Source of the DNA: Deltaproteobacteria bacterium | GTDB lineage: Bacteria; Desulfobacterota; Binatia; UTPRO1 | NCBI GenBank assembly: GCA_016200545.1 | Contig: JACQEO010000004.1 | Location: 1 to 64,000, forward strand | DNA length: 64,000 nt | Reading direction: 5' to 3' | Part shown: piece after piece, positions 7,704 to 17,723 of the stretch | How positions within the stretch are numbered: the stretch's first letter is position 1 | Layout: every line of letters starts with the position of its first letter | The notes under the pieces: model-generated | What the model saw: the letters and a program-made list of their open reading frames with translations, nothing else | What the model was told of the DNA's origin: nothing | Databases searched by the model: none | Translations under genes and position numbers: made by a program

Positions 7704-9749
7704 CTACTGCGCGTAGCCAAGCGCGCGCAGACGCTCCCGTTGTTCCTGATCGAGTACGACCGCCGGCGCGGGCGCGGCGAGCGCCGCTTGCGCCGCGCGC
7801 GCCAACGGCGCGACGCGAGCGTACAGCGGATCGCTGGCGTCCGCACGCCGCCGTACGCGTTCGTCGGGATCGGCCGCGCGGTCGAAGGCGCTCGTGTAGG
7901 GATAGCCGGCGTCGATCCACAGCGTGTGGCTACGTGTCCGGCCACCGTAGAGTAGCCCCCGCACTCCCATCGAATGGAGGTAGCGACCCTCGGTGAACGC
8001 AAAACCCTCGTCCTCGCCGGCGTCGCCGAGAACGAGCCCAGCGACGTCGCGACCGTCGCGCGCGTCCGCTACCGCGATCCCGAGTAGGTCGAGCAAGGTC
8101 GGCGTGAGGTCGGCGAGCTGGACGGTCGTCGTGATCGTCGCCGCGCGGCGCGCGCGCGGCAATCGCCACAGGAGCGGCACGCGCGTCTCGGCGCGGTCGA
8201 GGCTCCGCCCATGTCCGAAGACGTCGCTCTCGCCGAACGCTTCGCCGTGGTCGGCGAGCACGATCACGTGCGCGTCGTCGAGGACGCCCGCCGCGGCGAG
8301 GCCGTCGAGCAAACGACCGGTCAGACGGTCCGCGCTCGCGACCTCGGCGGCGTACGCCGCCGCGTAGACGTCGTGATCGAAGCTCGTACGGCGAGCGGCG
8401 AGCTGCGCCTCGGGCGCTTGCATGTTCCACACGTTGAACCACGGGCCACGCTCACGTGCGAGGTCGGGCCGCAGGTCGTCGGGGGGAATGTAGGGCGAGT
8501 GCGGCGCCATGAGGTGGATCCACAGGAACAACGGACCGTCACGGTGTACGCGGGTCCACGCCAATGCGTGCTCGATCACCTGCGGGTCGTTACTGTCACG
8601 GACGAGGCCGTCGGGTCCGAGCGTCGCCCGCACGTAGCGGTAGGTGGCAAAGCCGCGCTCGAACTGAAACGGCTCGCCGAAGGTGGGATTGGTGACGAAC
8701 GCGGCCGTCGCGTAGCCGGCAGCCGCGAGCGTCTCGGGAAGCCGCGGCCGAGCGTCGAGCAAGGGCAGGCGGTTCGTCCGCACACGGTGTTGGTAGGGAT
8801 AGAGGCCGGTGAGAACCGTCGCCATGCTGGGCGCCGAATTCGGTGATTGAGTGTACGCGTCCGTGAACACGAGCGCGTCGCGGGCCAGCGCGGCGAGGCG
8901 CGGCGAGCGATCCGGCGACGCGCCGTACGGCGTGAGGGCGTCGGCACGCAGTGCGTCGATGCTCAGGAGCACGACGCTCGCCCGCCCGAGCGCCATGCGC
9001 GCCGGGAGCTGCGGCAGCGGCGCCGGCGGCGGCGCGGCGGCGAGCGCCGGCGGGAACGCCGCGAGACCATGCCCGAGAACGCGGCCGAGCGCGCTGTCGC
9101 GCTTCAAAATGGCGTAGAAAACGTCGGGGCGCGTCAGGGCGAGCGCGAATGCCGCCGTCGCGAGGAACGCGAGCATGGCGAGCCGGCGCGGCGACCGGTG
9201 ACGCGCCGGCGTGGACAGCGCCGGCGCAGACGACGCCGAGGCTGCGGTGGCGCGCCGGCGCGCGTGCAGGCGGTCGGCGATCGACCAGACGAGCGCGCCG
9301 AGCGCGAGCGCGGCGAGAACGCGCCAGTCGACTCGTCCGTCGCGGTGGTGGTAGGCGACGAGCGCGTACTCGAATGCGATCGCGACGGCGACGACCGAGG
9401 GGAATCCGACGCGTCGCAGACGGCGCGCGCGCACCGTGCCGACGGTCGCGACGACGGCCGCTCCGGCCGCGCCGCCGAGGACGACGCCGTCGCTGGTGAG
9501 CGCGAGGCCGAGCAGCGGAAAGAGCCAGGCCTTCGTCGCGGCGGCCAGGATCACGCTGTCGATACGGAGAAACACCTCCCAGCAGGCGAGCGCAAAGAGC
9601 AGCGCTCCGAAGCTCCGGCGCCACGCCGCGCGCTCGATCTCGCGCACCGTCTGCTCGGGGCTCGCGTCGCGCACTCGCGGCGGGAGCTTAGAGAGTGGCG
9701 TGGCCGCTGTCGAGGCGCGAACCCCTGGAGACGAGGACCGCGCGCCCAT
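7704..9749 (-). CDS. Membrane-anchored sulfatase-fold hydrolase
   Basis: This 681-aa protein has about five N-terminal membrane helices (residues about 35-230) and a periplasmic alkaline-phosphatase-superfamily domain. Metal ligands are visible in LLSIDALRADALTP (about residue 260) and LADHGEAFGE (about 495), with further sulfatase motifs GLYPYQHRV and HLMAPHSPY. The formylglycine site, normally C/S-X-P-S-R, reads SAPSM here. Ser is present, so a Ser-type maturation is conceivable, but the Arg is replaced by Met. The enzyme may instead be a phospho- or LPS-modifying relative. The start at 9749 leaves room for the divergent radical SAM gene; an upstream in-frame start at 9860 would overlap it. 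The 3' end neighbours the MFS gene. Confidence 0.78.
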   Translation of the reverse strand: MGARSSSPGVRASTAATPLSKLPPRVRDASPEQTVREIERAAWRRSFGALLFALACWEVFLRIDSVILAAATKAWLFPLLGLALTSDGVVLGGAAGAAVVATVGTVRARRLRRVGFPSVVAVAIAFEYALVAYHHRDGRVDWRVLAALALGALVWSIADRLHARRRATAASASSAPALSTPARHRSPRRLAMLAFLATAAFALALTRPDVFYAILKRDSALGRVLGHGLAAFPPALAAAPPPAPLPQLPARMALGRASVVLLSIDALRADALTPYGASPDRSPRLAALARDALVFTDAYTQSPNSAPSMATVLTGLYPYQHRVRTNRLPLLDARPRLPETLAAAGYATAAFVTNPTFGEPFQFERGFATYRYVRATLGPDGLVRDSNDPQVIEHALAWTRVHRDGPLFLWIHLMAPHSPYIPPDDLRPDLARERGPWFNVWNMQAPEAQLAARRTSFDHDVYAAAYAAEVASADRLTGRLLDGLAAAGVLDDAHVIVLADHGEAFGESDVFGHGRSLDRAETRVPLLWRLPRARRAATITTTVQLADLTPTLLDLLGIAVADARDGRDVAGLVLGDAGEDEGFAFTEGRYLHSMGVRGLLYGGRTRSHTLWIDAGYPYTSAFDRAADPDERVRRRADASDPLYARVAPLARAAQAALAAPAPAVVLDQEQRERLRALGYAQ

Positions 9750-9847
9750 CTTGACGACGCCGATCCGTGCGGCGTACTTCAGCGCGTCACCTAGCGCGTC
9801 ACGTGCACGGGACGGGTCACAGCACGCGACGGCCGGATGAGGTGGAC

Positions 9848-10867
9848 GTGAGCGGCACACTCGGGAAGACGTTGCGGAACGTGCTCTTCGTCGGCACCGG
9901 CGTGAAGCGGCTCTTCGACAGCCGCCCGATCCACGCGCAGCTCGTCGTCACCGACGAGTGCAACCTCTCGTGCGCCTACTGTCACGAGTACACGCACGGC
10001 GCGCCGCTCGTGCCCTTCGACGTCCTCGCCGCGCGCGTCGACGCCCTCGCGCGCCTCGGCGCGTTCACCTACGATCTCCTCGGCGGCGAGCCGCTCCTGC
10101 ACCCACGGATCGTCGACGTCGTCCGCCACATCAAGCACCGGCGACGCGGCGCCAACCTCGTGACCGTGATCACCAACGCCTTCAAGCTCACCCCCGAGCT
10201 CGTCGACGGGTTCAACGACGCCGGTCTCGATTGCATGCAGGTGAGCGTCGATACCATCGAGCCGACATCCGAGCTGCCGAAGTCGCTCAAGTCGGTGCTG
10301 CCGCGGCTTGCGCTCCTGGCGGCGCGGGCGCGGTTCCAGGTGAAGATCCAGACTGTCCTCACCGACGAGAGCTGGCGACGGTATGGGGAGTTCCGCGCGC
10401 TTCTCGCCCCCTTCGATTTCGAGTTCGGGTTCTCGCTCCTCCACGACGGCGAGGGGCGGATCGCCATCCACGGGCGACATTTCGCGGAGCTGTTGCGCCG
10501 CCACGAGCTCTTTCCCGGGATGGCGTTCTTCCGCCGGCACGCGGCGGAGATGCTCGTCGGCGACTTCAGTCGCCCATGGAAATGTCTCGGCGGCTACAAG
10601 TACCTCTACGTGAACGCCGGCGGTCGGGCGCAGTACTGTAGCCAGGTCGCCGGGGCGCGGGAGGACGTGACGCGGCTCACGCTCGACGATCTGCGTGCCG
10701 CCGACGTGCACAAGCGGTGCGAGGCGGGTTGCGCGCTCGGCTGCGTGCGCACGGTCTCGCACGCGCTCGCGAGCCCATTGGCTTCACTACGGACGTCGAT
10801 CGAAATCCTCGCCGACGTCTCGCGCCCGCGCCCCGTGCCCTCCGTCCTTCCGCCGCCGCCCGCCTGA
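9848..10867 (+). CDS. Radical SAM/SPASM-type enzyme
   Basis: This 339-aa protein carries the radical SAM [4Fe-4S] motif CNLSCAYC (Cys at about residues 38, 42 and 45) followed by the glycine-rich LLGGEPLLHP. A C-terminal Cys cluster (CLGGYKY near 245, YCSQ near 263, CEAGCALGC near 291-299) suggests auxiliary Fe-S clusters, as in SPASM/twitch proteins. The GTG at 9848 with GAGGTGG upstream is chosen because the conserved part starts soon after; the longer open frame to 9767 overlaps the divergent sulfatase-fold gene. The substrate is unknown. The neighbour makes an anaerobic sulfatase-maturase role thinkable, but the sequence does not look like a canonical anSME. Confidence 0.8.
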   Translation: MSGTLGKTLRNVLFVGTGVKRLFDSRPIHAQLVVTDECNLSCAYCHEYTHGAPLVPFDVLAARVDALARLGAFTYDLLGGEPLLHPRIVDVVRHIKHRRRGANLVTVITNAFKLTPELVDGFNDAGLDCMQVSVDTIEPTSELPKSLKSVLPRLALLAARARFQVKIQTVLTDESWRRYGEFRALLAPFDFEFGFSLLHDGEGRIAIHGRHFAELLRRHELFPGMAFFRRHAAEMLVGDFSRPWKCLGGYKYLYVNAGGRAQYCSQVAGAREDVTRLTLDDLRAADVHKRCEAGCALGCVRTVSHALASPLASLRTSIEILADVSRPRPVPSVLPPPPA

Positions 10868-10946
10868 GCGCCGCCGCCCGCTGCGCGGCGCGCTTGCAGT
10901 CGGCGGCGGGCCGGGCGATGACAGGCGAGGTGCAGAAGGCCGTGGG

Positions 10947-13900
10947 ATGTCGAGCAACCCGAGACGCCTAGTCGTCTCCGCGTCCGCGGCGGCGCGCGTA
11001 GCACAGGCGCGCGTGTGGCTCGACGATCAGCCGGCGGCGACCGAGCTGCTGGTGATCGGCGGGTCGTGGGATGCTGCCGACGATCTCGTGCGCGCGGCGG
11101 CGCTGGCGCAGGGCGCACGCTTCGGCACCACCCGGATGACCCTCGGTACGTTGGCGGGCATCCTCGCCACACCCGCGCTCGCCGTTGCGGGGCAGGCGCC
11201 GGTGGGCGCGCTGTCGCTCGACGCGATCGCGGCGCGCGCGGTCCACGCACTCGCCGCCGTGGACGCCCTCGGTTACTTCACGCCGGTCGCGCGCTGCCCG
11301 GGGTTTCCGCGCGCGGTGGCGCGGACGGTGGAGGAACTGCGCATGGAGGGAGTCGACGCTGCCGTCCTGCGGCGCGGCGCCGATGTCGGCGCCGCGATGG
11401 CGGCCCTGGTGACGGCGATCGAGCGCGAGATGGCGGCGGCCGGTGTCGCGGACCGTGCGGCGGTGTTCGCGGCCGCGCGCGAGGCCGCCCGGCGCGGCGC
11501 GCCGTCGCCGCTCCTCGGCGTGCCGCTGCTGCTCCTCGACGTGCCGGTGCTGGCCGAGCGCGAGGCGGCACTCATCGTGGCGCTGGCGCGTCGCGCGCCG
11601 CGCGTGCTCGCGACCGCCGCGGCCGGTGACGAGCGTTCGATCGCGCATCTGGAGCAGGCGCTCGCGACCCGGCGCGAAGTGGTGCGTGCCCGTGAGCAGC
11701 ACTCGTTGGCGAACCTCCAGGTGCATCTCTTCGAGGACTCGACGCCGCCGGAGCGCGACCTCGACGACCGTGTGGTCCTGCGTTCATGGCCGGGCGAGGC
11801 GCGCGAGTGCGTGGAAATCGCGCGCGGCATTCAGGCCGAGGCGACGCGCGGGGTGCCCTTCGACCGCATGGCGATCTTCTTGCCGGCCCAGCACGACTAC
11901 ACCTCGCATCTCGAGGAAGCACTGCGGCGCGCCGCGATTCCCGCCTTCTTCGCGCGCGGGACGACCCGGCCGGACGCCGGCGGGCGCGCGTTGCTGGCCC
12001 TCCTCGCGTGCGCCGCCGAGGGTCTCTCGGCGCGGCGCTTCGCCGAGTACCTCTCGCTCGCCCAAGTGCCGCAGCCGGAGGTGCAGCGCGCGCGCGCGGC
12101 GGCGCCGGACCGGGTCTGGGCACCGCCGGAGCATGATCTCGTCCCGCCGGCGATCGCCGACACCGAGCCGGCCGCGGTGCCGGAGGCGACGATCGACGAT
12201 CCGTTGCCCGTCGATCCCGAGCGCGAAGGCATCGTCGCCGGCGCCGTCCGCGCGCCGTGGCGCTGGGAGCAGCTGCTCGTCGACGCCGCGGTGATCGGAC
12301 AGAAGGAGCGCTGGGGTCGGCGGCTTGCCGGGCTCGAGGAGGAGCTGCGGCTGCGCCGCCGCGCCCTCGGCGACGAGGAGGAAGCGCGCGCGGCGCGTGC
12401 CGATCGCGCGCTCGCCGACGTCGGCCACCTCCGCGAGTTCGCGTTGCCGTTGATCGAGCGGCTGGCGGCATTGCCGGCGAGCGCGCGCTGGGGCGAGTGG
12501 CTCGAGCATCTGCGCACCCTCGCCGCCGCCGCGCTCCGCGACCCCGACCACGTGCTCGCCACGCTCGCGGAGCTTCAGCCGATGGCGCCGGTCGGACCAA
12601 TCGAGCTCGACGAGGTGCGCCTCGTCCTCACCGCGCGGCTGCGCGAGCTGCGTGATCGTCCGTCGCGGCGGCGCTACGGGGCGGTGTTCGTCGCCGCGGC
12701 GCACGCCGCGCGCGGCCTCGTCTTCGACGTCGTGTTCGTCGCCGGGCTCGCCGAGCGCATCGTGCCGCGGAAGATCACCGAAGACCCGATCCTCCTCGAC
12801 GCCAGCCGGCGCGTGCTGGCGCCGACCCTGCCGACGCAGCCCGATCGCGTCGTCGCCGAACGCCTGGCGCTGCGGCTCGCCGTCGGCGCCGCGTGCGCGC
12901 GCGTCGTGCTCTCGTATCCGCGCCTCGACACCGAGCAGGGGCGGCCGCGGGTGCCGTCATTCTACACGCTCGAGGCGCTGCGCGCCGCCGAGGGCCGCCT
13001 GCCGAGCTTCGAAGAGATCGCGGGACGGGCGCGCGGCGACGTCGGCGTCCGCCTCGGCTGGCCGGCGCCCGAGCGCTGCGAGGATGCGATCGACGACGCC
13101 GAGTACGATCTCGCGCTGCTGGCGCCGCTTCTCGACGCCGACCCCGAGACGACACGCGGCACCGCGCGCTATCTCCTCGGCGCCAACCCGCACCTGGCGC
13201 GCGCGTTGCGCGCGCGGGCGCGACGCTGGTGGCGGAGCCGTTGGACGTCCGCGGACGGCTTCGTCGACGCCGACGAGTTCGGGCGCGCGGTGCTGGCGCG
13301 CCACCAGCTGGCGACGCGCTCGTTCTCGCCGACGGCCTTGCAGAACTTCGCCGCCTGCCCGTATCGCTTCTTCTTGCAGGCGATGCACCGGCTGCAGCCG
13401 CGCGACGAGCCGGTCGCAATCGAAGCGATGGATCCCCTGACGCGCGGCGCGTTGTTCCACGACGTGCAATTCGTCCTGCTCACCAAACTGCGCGCCGAGG
13501 GACGGCTGCCGGTGCGGCCGGAGAACCGCGAGGCGGCGCAGGCCGCGATCGACGGCGTCCTTGCGGACGTCGCCGCCGCCTATCGCGAGAAGCTCGCCCC
13601 GGCGATCTTGCGCGTCTGGGACGACGCCATCGAAGCCATTCGCGCCGACCTCCGCGAGTGGCTGCGGCTCGCCGCCGAGGACGAAGGCGGCTGGATCCCG
13701 CATCGCTTCGAGCTCTCGTTCGGCATCGTCGATCGCGATCGTACCAACGCCGACCCGGCGAGCACACCCGAGCCGGTGGCGATCGGTGGCGGTCTCAAGT
13801 TGCGCGGCGCGATCGATCTCGTGGAGCGCCACGTGCGCGGCCGCTTGCGAGTCACCGACCACAAGACGGGGAAAGCGCGGGCGCGACCGGGTGTCGTCGT

Positions 13901-14240
13901 CGGCGGCGGCGAGATCCTGCAACCGATCCTCTACGCGCTGGCGTGCGAACGCCTGCTTCCCGAGCCGGTCGCTGCCGGACGGCTCTACTACTGCACTGCC
14001 AGCGGCGGCTTCGAGGAACGCGTGGTGCCGCTCGACGACGGCAGCCGCGCTGCGGCGGCGACGGTGGTCGCAATCCTCGATCGCGCGCTGCAGGAGGGAT
14101 TTCTACCTGCGGCCCCGGCGGCGCGCGCCTGCGCCTATTGCGACTATCGTTCGGTGTGCGGGCCCTACGAGGAGATTCGCACCAAGCGCAAGCCGGCGGA
14201 TCGGCTTCAGGACCTCGTCCGCCTGCGGAGCATGCCGTGA
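10947..14240 (+). CDS. addB: AddB-like helicase/nuclease subunit
   Basis: This 1097-aa protein pairs with AddA to resect double-strand breaks for recombination. I see no Walker A P-loop in the N-terminal helicase-like part, so the motor fold appears inactive, while FVAAAHAARGLVFDVVFVAG near residue 590 keeps a helicase-V-like shape. The C-terminal RecB-family nuclease has LRGAIDLVE (about 954) and VTDHKTGKAR (about 970). The four AddB Fe-S cysteines are visible: ACPYRFFLQ (about 803) and CAYCDYRSVCG (about 1061-1071). ATG 10947 is chosen; the frame upstream overlaps the radical SAM gene. It overlaps addA by GTGA-type coupling. Confidence 0.87.
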   Translation: MSSNPRRLVVSASAAARVAQARVWLDDQPAATELLVIGGSWDAADDLVRAAALAQGARFGTTRMTLGTLAGILATPALAVAGQAPVGALSLDAIAARAVHALAAVDALGYFTPVARCPGFPRAVARTVEELRMEGVDAAVLRRGADVGAAMAALVTAIEREMAAAGVADRAAVFAAAREAARRGAPSPLLGVPLLLLDVPVLAEREAALIVALARRAPRVLATAAAGDERSIAHLEQALATRREVVRAREQHSLANLQVHLFEDSTPPERDLDDRVVLRSWPGEARECVEIARGIQAEATRGVPFDRMAIFLPAQHDYTSHLEEALRRAAIPAFFARGTTRPDAGGRALLALLACAAEGLSARRFAEYLSLAQVPQPEVQRARAAAPDRVWAPPEHDLVPPAIADTEPAAVPEATIDDPLPVDPEREGIVAGAVRAPWRWEQLLVDAAVIGQKERWGRRLAGLEEELRLRRRALGDEEEARAARADRALADVGHLREFALPLIERLAALPASARWGEWLEHLRTLAAAALRDPDHVLATLAELQPMAPVGPIELDEVRLVLTARLRELRDRPSRRRYGAVFVAAAHAARGLVFDVVFVAGLAERIVPRKITEDPILLDASRRVLAPTLPTQPDRVVAERLALRLAVGAACARVVLSYPRLDTEQGRPRVPSFYTLEALRAAEGRLPSFEEIAGRARGDVGVRLGWPAPERCEDAIDDAEYDLALLAPLLDADPETTRGTARYLLGANPHLARALRARARRWWRSRWTSADGFVDADEFGRAVLARHQLATRSFSPTALQNFAACPYRFFLQAMHRLQPRDEPVAIEAMDPLTRGALFHDVQFVLLTKLRAEGRLPVRPENREAAQAAIDGVLADVAAAYREKLAPAILRVWDDAIEAIRADLREWLRLAAEDEGGWIPHRFELSFGIVDRDRTNADPASTPEPVAIGGGLKLRGAIDLVERHVRGRLRVTDHKTGKARARPGVVVGGGEILQPILYALACERLLPEPVAAGRLYYCTASGGFEERVVPLDDGSRAAAATVVAILDRALQEGFLPAAPAARACAYCDYRSVCGPYEEIRTKRKPADRLQDLVRLRSMP

Positions 14241-17200
14241 GCGCCGCCACGTCAGGCGTGGCGCTCGCCGATCAGGCGGCGCGCGACCGCATCTGCCGCG
14301 ATCTCGACACCACCCTCATCGTCGAGGCGGCAGCCGGGACCGGCAAGACGACAGCGCTCGTCGGCCGCATCGTCGCCGCGTTGATGGCGGGTCGCGCCCG
14401 GCTCGATCGCCTCGTCGCGGTGACGTTCACCGAGCTCGCCGCCGGTGAGCTGAAGCTGCGTCTACGGACGGAGATCGAGCGCGCGCGGCGCAGCGAGACG
14501 ATCGACGGCGCCGCGCGCCGCTGTCTCACCGAGGCGCTGCCCCAGCTCGAGGAGGCGCGCATCGGCACGATCCACTCGTTTTGCAGTGAGCTATTGCGCG
14601 AGCGCCCGGTCGAGGCGCGCGTCGATCCACTCTTCGAGGTGGCACCCGACGACGTCGCGGGCGATCTCTTCCGGCGCGCCTTCGATCGCTGGTTCGAGGA
14701 GTGTCTCGCGGCGCCGCCGCCGGGTGTGCGGCGCATCCTACGCCGGCGCGGGCGCGACGGTGCGGGGCCACGCGAACTGCTGCGCGCGGCGGCGTGGGCA
14801 CTGACCGAATGGCGCGACTTCCCGACGCCGTGGCGACGGGTCGCGTTCAGCCGCGACGCTGCGATCGACGCGCTCATGGCGGAGATGGAGGCGCTCGGCG
14901 CGCGCGCCCCCGAGGGTGATCCAGAGGACTACTTCACGCGCTCGCTCGCCGAGATCCAGCGGCTCGCGCGCGAGACGCGGCGGCGCGAGCTCGTCACCGG
15001 CGATCGCGACTACGACGGCCTGGAAGCGGAGCTGCTCGCTTTTCACCGCGCCAAGCACTGGCGGTGGACCGGCTTCAGTCGCACGCAGGGCGCTTTTCCG
15101 AAAGCACAGCTGCGCGCGCGCCGCGACGCGCTCGCCGCCGAGCTCGCGGCCTTCGTCGACGGCGCCGGCGCCGACCTCGCACCGTTGCTGCGCGACGAGC
15201 TCTGGCCGGTCGTCGAGCGCTACGACGCGCTGAAGCGGCGCGCCGGTCGGTTGGACTTCCTCGACCTCCTGCTCATTGCCCGCGACCTGTTGCGCCAGGA
15301 CGCCACGGTCCGACGTGATCTGCAAGAGCGCTTCACGCACGTGTTCGTCGACGAGTTCCAGGACACCGACCCGCTGCAGGCGGAGATCCTGCTCCTCCTT
15401 GCCGCCGACGATCCTGCCGCACGCGATTGGACGGCGGTGCGTCCGGTGCCGGGGAAGCTCTTCCTCGTCGGCGATCCGAAACAGTCGATCTACCGCTTCC
15501 GGCGCGCTGACGTCGCGCTCTACGAAGAGATCAAGCGTCGGCTCGTCGCCGGCGGCGCGGCTGTCGAGCATCTGACGGTGAGCTTCCGCGCCGTCCCTGA
15601 GATCCAGGAGACGGTGAACGCGGCGCTCGCCTTGCGCATGGGCGACGGCTCGCCGAGCCAGGCGGCCTACGTGCCGCTGGTGCCGACGCGCGCCGCGGCG
15701 CCGCAGCCCGCCGTCGTCGCGCTGCCGGTGCCGGCACCGTACGGCGACTACGGCACGGTCGTCGATTGGCGGATCGAGACGTCGTTGCCGGACGCGGTCG
15801 CGGCGTTCGTCGACTGGCTGGTGCGCGAGAGCGGGTGGACCGTGACCGAGCGTGAGAAGCCGAACGAGCGCGTGCCGATCGTGCCGCGCCACGTGTGCCT
15901 CCTCTTTCGCCGCTTTCGCTCCTTCGGTCGTGACGTCACGCGCGACTACGTGCGTGCGCTCGAGGCGCGCCATCTGCCGCACGTGCTGGTGGGCGGAAGC
16001 TCGTTCCACGAGCGGGAGGAGGTGGAGGCGATCCGCAACGCGCTCACCGCGATCGAGCGCCCCGACGACGACCTGGCGGTGTTCGCGACCGTACGCGGTC
16101 CGTTGTTCGCGCTCGCCGACGGGGCGTTGCTGGCGTTTCGCGACCGCTTCTCGAGCCTGCACCCATTTCGCGCATTGCCGGAGGACTTGCCGGCGCCGCT
16201 CGCCGAGGTCGCCGCGGCGCTCGGCGTCCTGCGCGAGCTCCATCGCGGCCGCAACCGCCGGCCGATCGCCGACACCATCGCGCGCCTCCTGGCGGCGACG
16301 CGGGCGCACGCGGGCCTGGCGATTTGGCCGACGGGGGAGCAGGCGCTCGCCAACGTGACTCGACTCATGGACCTCGCGCGCCGCGCCGAACGCAGCGGGG
16401 TAACATCCTTCCGGGCCTTCGTCGAGCGCCTTGCCGACGAGGCGGACCGCGGTGACGCGAGCGACGCGCCGATCCTGGAAGAGGGCACCGGCGGCGTGCG
16501 TGTGATGACCGTGCATCGCGCCAAGGGGCTCGAGTTTCCCGTCGTCGTGCTCGCGGACTTGACCGCCAACGAGACCCCGAACGAGCCCACTCGGGCGACC
16601 GATCCGGCGCGCGCGCTCTGTGCCATGCGGCTCGCCGGGTGCTCACCGCCCGAGCTCTTGGAGCGGCGCGAGGTTGAGCGCGAGCGCGAACGCGAGGAGG
16701 CGGCGCGCATCCTCTACGTCGCCACGACGCGTGCCCGCGATCTACTCGTCGTGCCGGTGATCGGAGACGAGCGACGCGACGGCTGGCTCGGCGCCCTGGC
16801 GCCGGTGCTCTATCCCGCCGAGGCGCGGCGGCGCCAGCCGGAGGCCCGGACGGTGGCGGCGTGTCCGGCGTTCGGCGTCGATTCGGTGGTGGAGCGGCCC
16901 GATCGCGCGCCCGGTCGCGAACGCGGCGTCGCACCTGGTCTCCACCGCCCCGAGTTCGGCCGCCATCGCGTGGTGTGGTGGGATCCGCACGTACTGCGTT
17001 TGAACGTCGAGGAGTCGGTCGGGTTACGGCAGCAGCGCCTACTCGAAGCCGACGACGCGGGAGCGGTCGCCGAGGGCGGCGTCCGTGACCACGCGGGGTG
17101 GCAGGCCGAACGCGCGCGGGTGCGCACCGCTGCGATGGTTCCGACGATGGCGGTCGCGACCGCAACCGCGTGGGCGGCGTCCGCCGCGGCATCGGGGGTG

Positions 17201-17689
17201 ACGCTCGAAGAGGCGGGCGTGGAGTGCGTCGGCGATGCCGGCGCTCGCCCACACGGCACGCGCTTCGGTAGCCTGGTGCACGCCGTGCTCGCGGCGGCGG
17301 ATCTGGACTCCGACGCCGCGACGATCGCGCGCCTCGCGGCGTTGCAGGCGCGCCTGCTCGGCGCCTCCAAGGACGAGCGCGATGCGGCCGCGGACGCCGC
17401 CGTGCGCGCGCTCGCGTCGCCGTTGCTGCGGCGAGCCGCCGCCGCGGCCCGCATCGGCGGCTGTCGGCGCGAGGTGCCGGTCGCGCTCCGCCTCGACGAG
17501 GGGACGCTCGTCGAAGGCGTCGCCGATCTCGCGTTCTGTGAGGACGGTCACTGGACCGTCGTGGACTTCAAGACCGACGTCGAGCTCGAGAGTCGTCTCG
17601 GAGAGTATCGCCTCCAGCTCGCGCTCTACGCGCGGGCGATCGCCGTCGCGACCGGAACGCCGGCGTCGGGTGTGCTCCTGCGAGTGTAG
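14237..17689 (+). CDS. addA: AddA-like UvrD-family helicase-nuclease
   Basis: This SF1A ATP-dependent helicase with a RecB-type nuclease domain (1150 aa) is the motor subunit of the AddAB complex. Walker A EAAAGTGKTT lies at about residues 30-40. Walker B/motif II QDTDPLQ is near 375, motif III GDPKQSIYRFRR near 412 and motif V VMTVHRAKGLEF near 756. Motif VI LYVATTRARDLLVVP is near 825, and the nuclease core VEGVADLAF...VVDFKTD is near 1095-1110. The GTG start overlaps the addB stop. The open frame extends far upstream into addB, but the domain starts here. No recD/recC is nearby, consistent with an AddAB rather than RecBCD system. Confidence 0.9.
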   Translation: MSAATSGVALADQAARDRICRDLDTTLIVEAAAGTGKTTALVGRIVAALMAGRARLDRLVAVTFTELAAGELKLRLRTEIERARRSETIDGAARRCLTEALPQLEEARIGTIHSFCSELLRERPVEARVDPLFEVAPDDVAGDLFRRAFDRWFEECLAAPPPGVRRILRRRGRDGAGPRELLRAAAWALTEWRDFPTPWRRVAFSRDAAIDALMAEMEALGARAPEGDPEDYFTRSLAEIQRLARETRRRELVTGDRDYDGLEAELLAFHRAKHWRWTGFSRTQGAFPKAQLRARRDALAAELAAFVDGAGADLAPLLRDELWPVVERYDALKRRAGRLDFLDLLLIARDLLRQDATVRRDLQERFTHVFVDEFQDTDPLQAEILLLLAADDPAARDWTAVRPVPGKLFLVGDPKQSIYRFRRADVALYEEIKRRLVAGGAAVEHLTVSFRAVPEIQETVNAALALRMGDGSPSQAAYVPLVPTRAAAPQPAVVALPVPAPYGDYGTVVDWRIETSLPDAVAAFVDWLVRESGWTVTEREKPNERVPIVPRHVCLLFRRFRSFGRDVTRDYVRALEARHLPHVLVGGSSFHEREEVEAIRNALTAIERPDDDLAVFATVRGPLFALADGALLAFRDRFSSLHPFRALPEDLPAPLAEVAAALGVLRELHRGRNRRPIADTIARLLAATRAHAGLAIWPTGEQALANVTRLMDLARRAERSGVTSFRAFVERLADEADRGDASDAPILEEGTGGVRVMTVHRAKGLEFPVVVLADLTANETPNEPTRATDPARALCAMRLAGCSPPELLERREVEREREREEAARILYVATTRARDLLVVPVIGDERRDGWLGALAPVLYPAEARRRQPEARTVAACPAFGVDSVVERPDRAPGRERGVAPGLHRPEFGRHRVVWWDPHVLRLNVEESVGLRQQRLLEADDAGAVAEGGVRDHAGWQAERARVRTAAMVPTMAVATATAWAASAAASGVTLEEAGVECVGDAGARPHGTRFGSLVHAVLAAADLDSDAATIARLAALQARLLGASKDERDAAADAAVRALASPLLRRAAAAARIGGCRREVPVALRLDEGTLVEGVADLAFCEDGHWTVVDFKTDVELESRLGEYRLQLALYARAIAVATGTPASGVLLRV

Positions 17690-17723
17690 CGCCGGCCGGC
17701 GACTGTGCGCGCGGAGCGGTGTT

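Noticed and set aside
14738..16516. 592-codon open frame on the - strand
   Set aside because: Antisense to addA helicase motifs.
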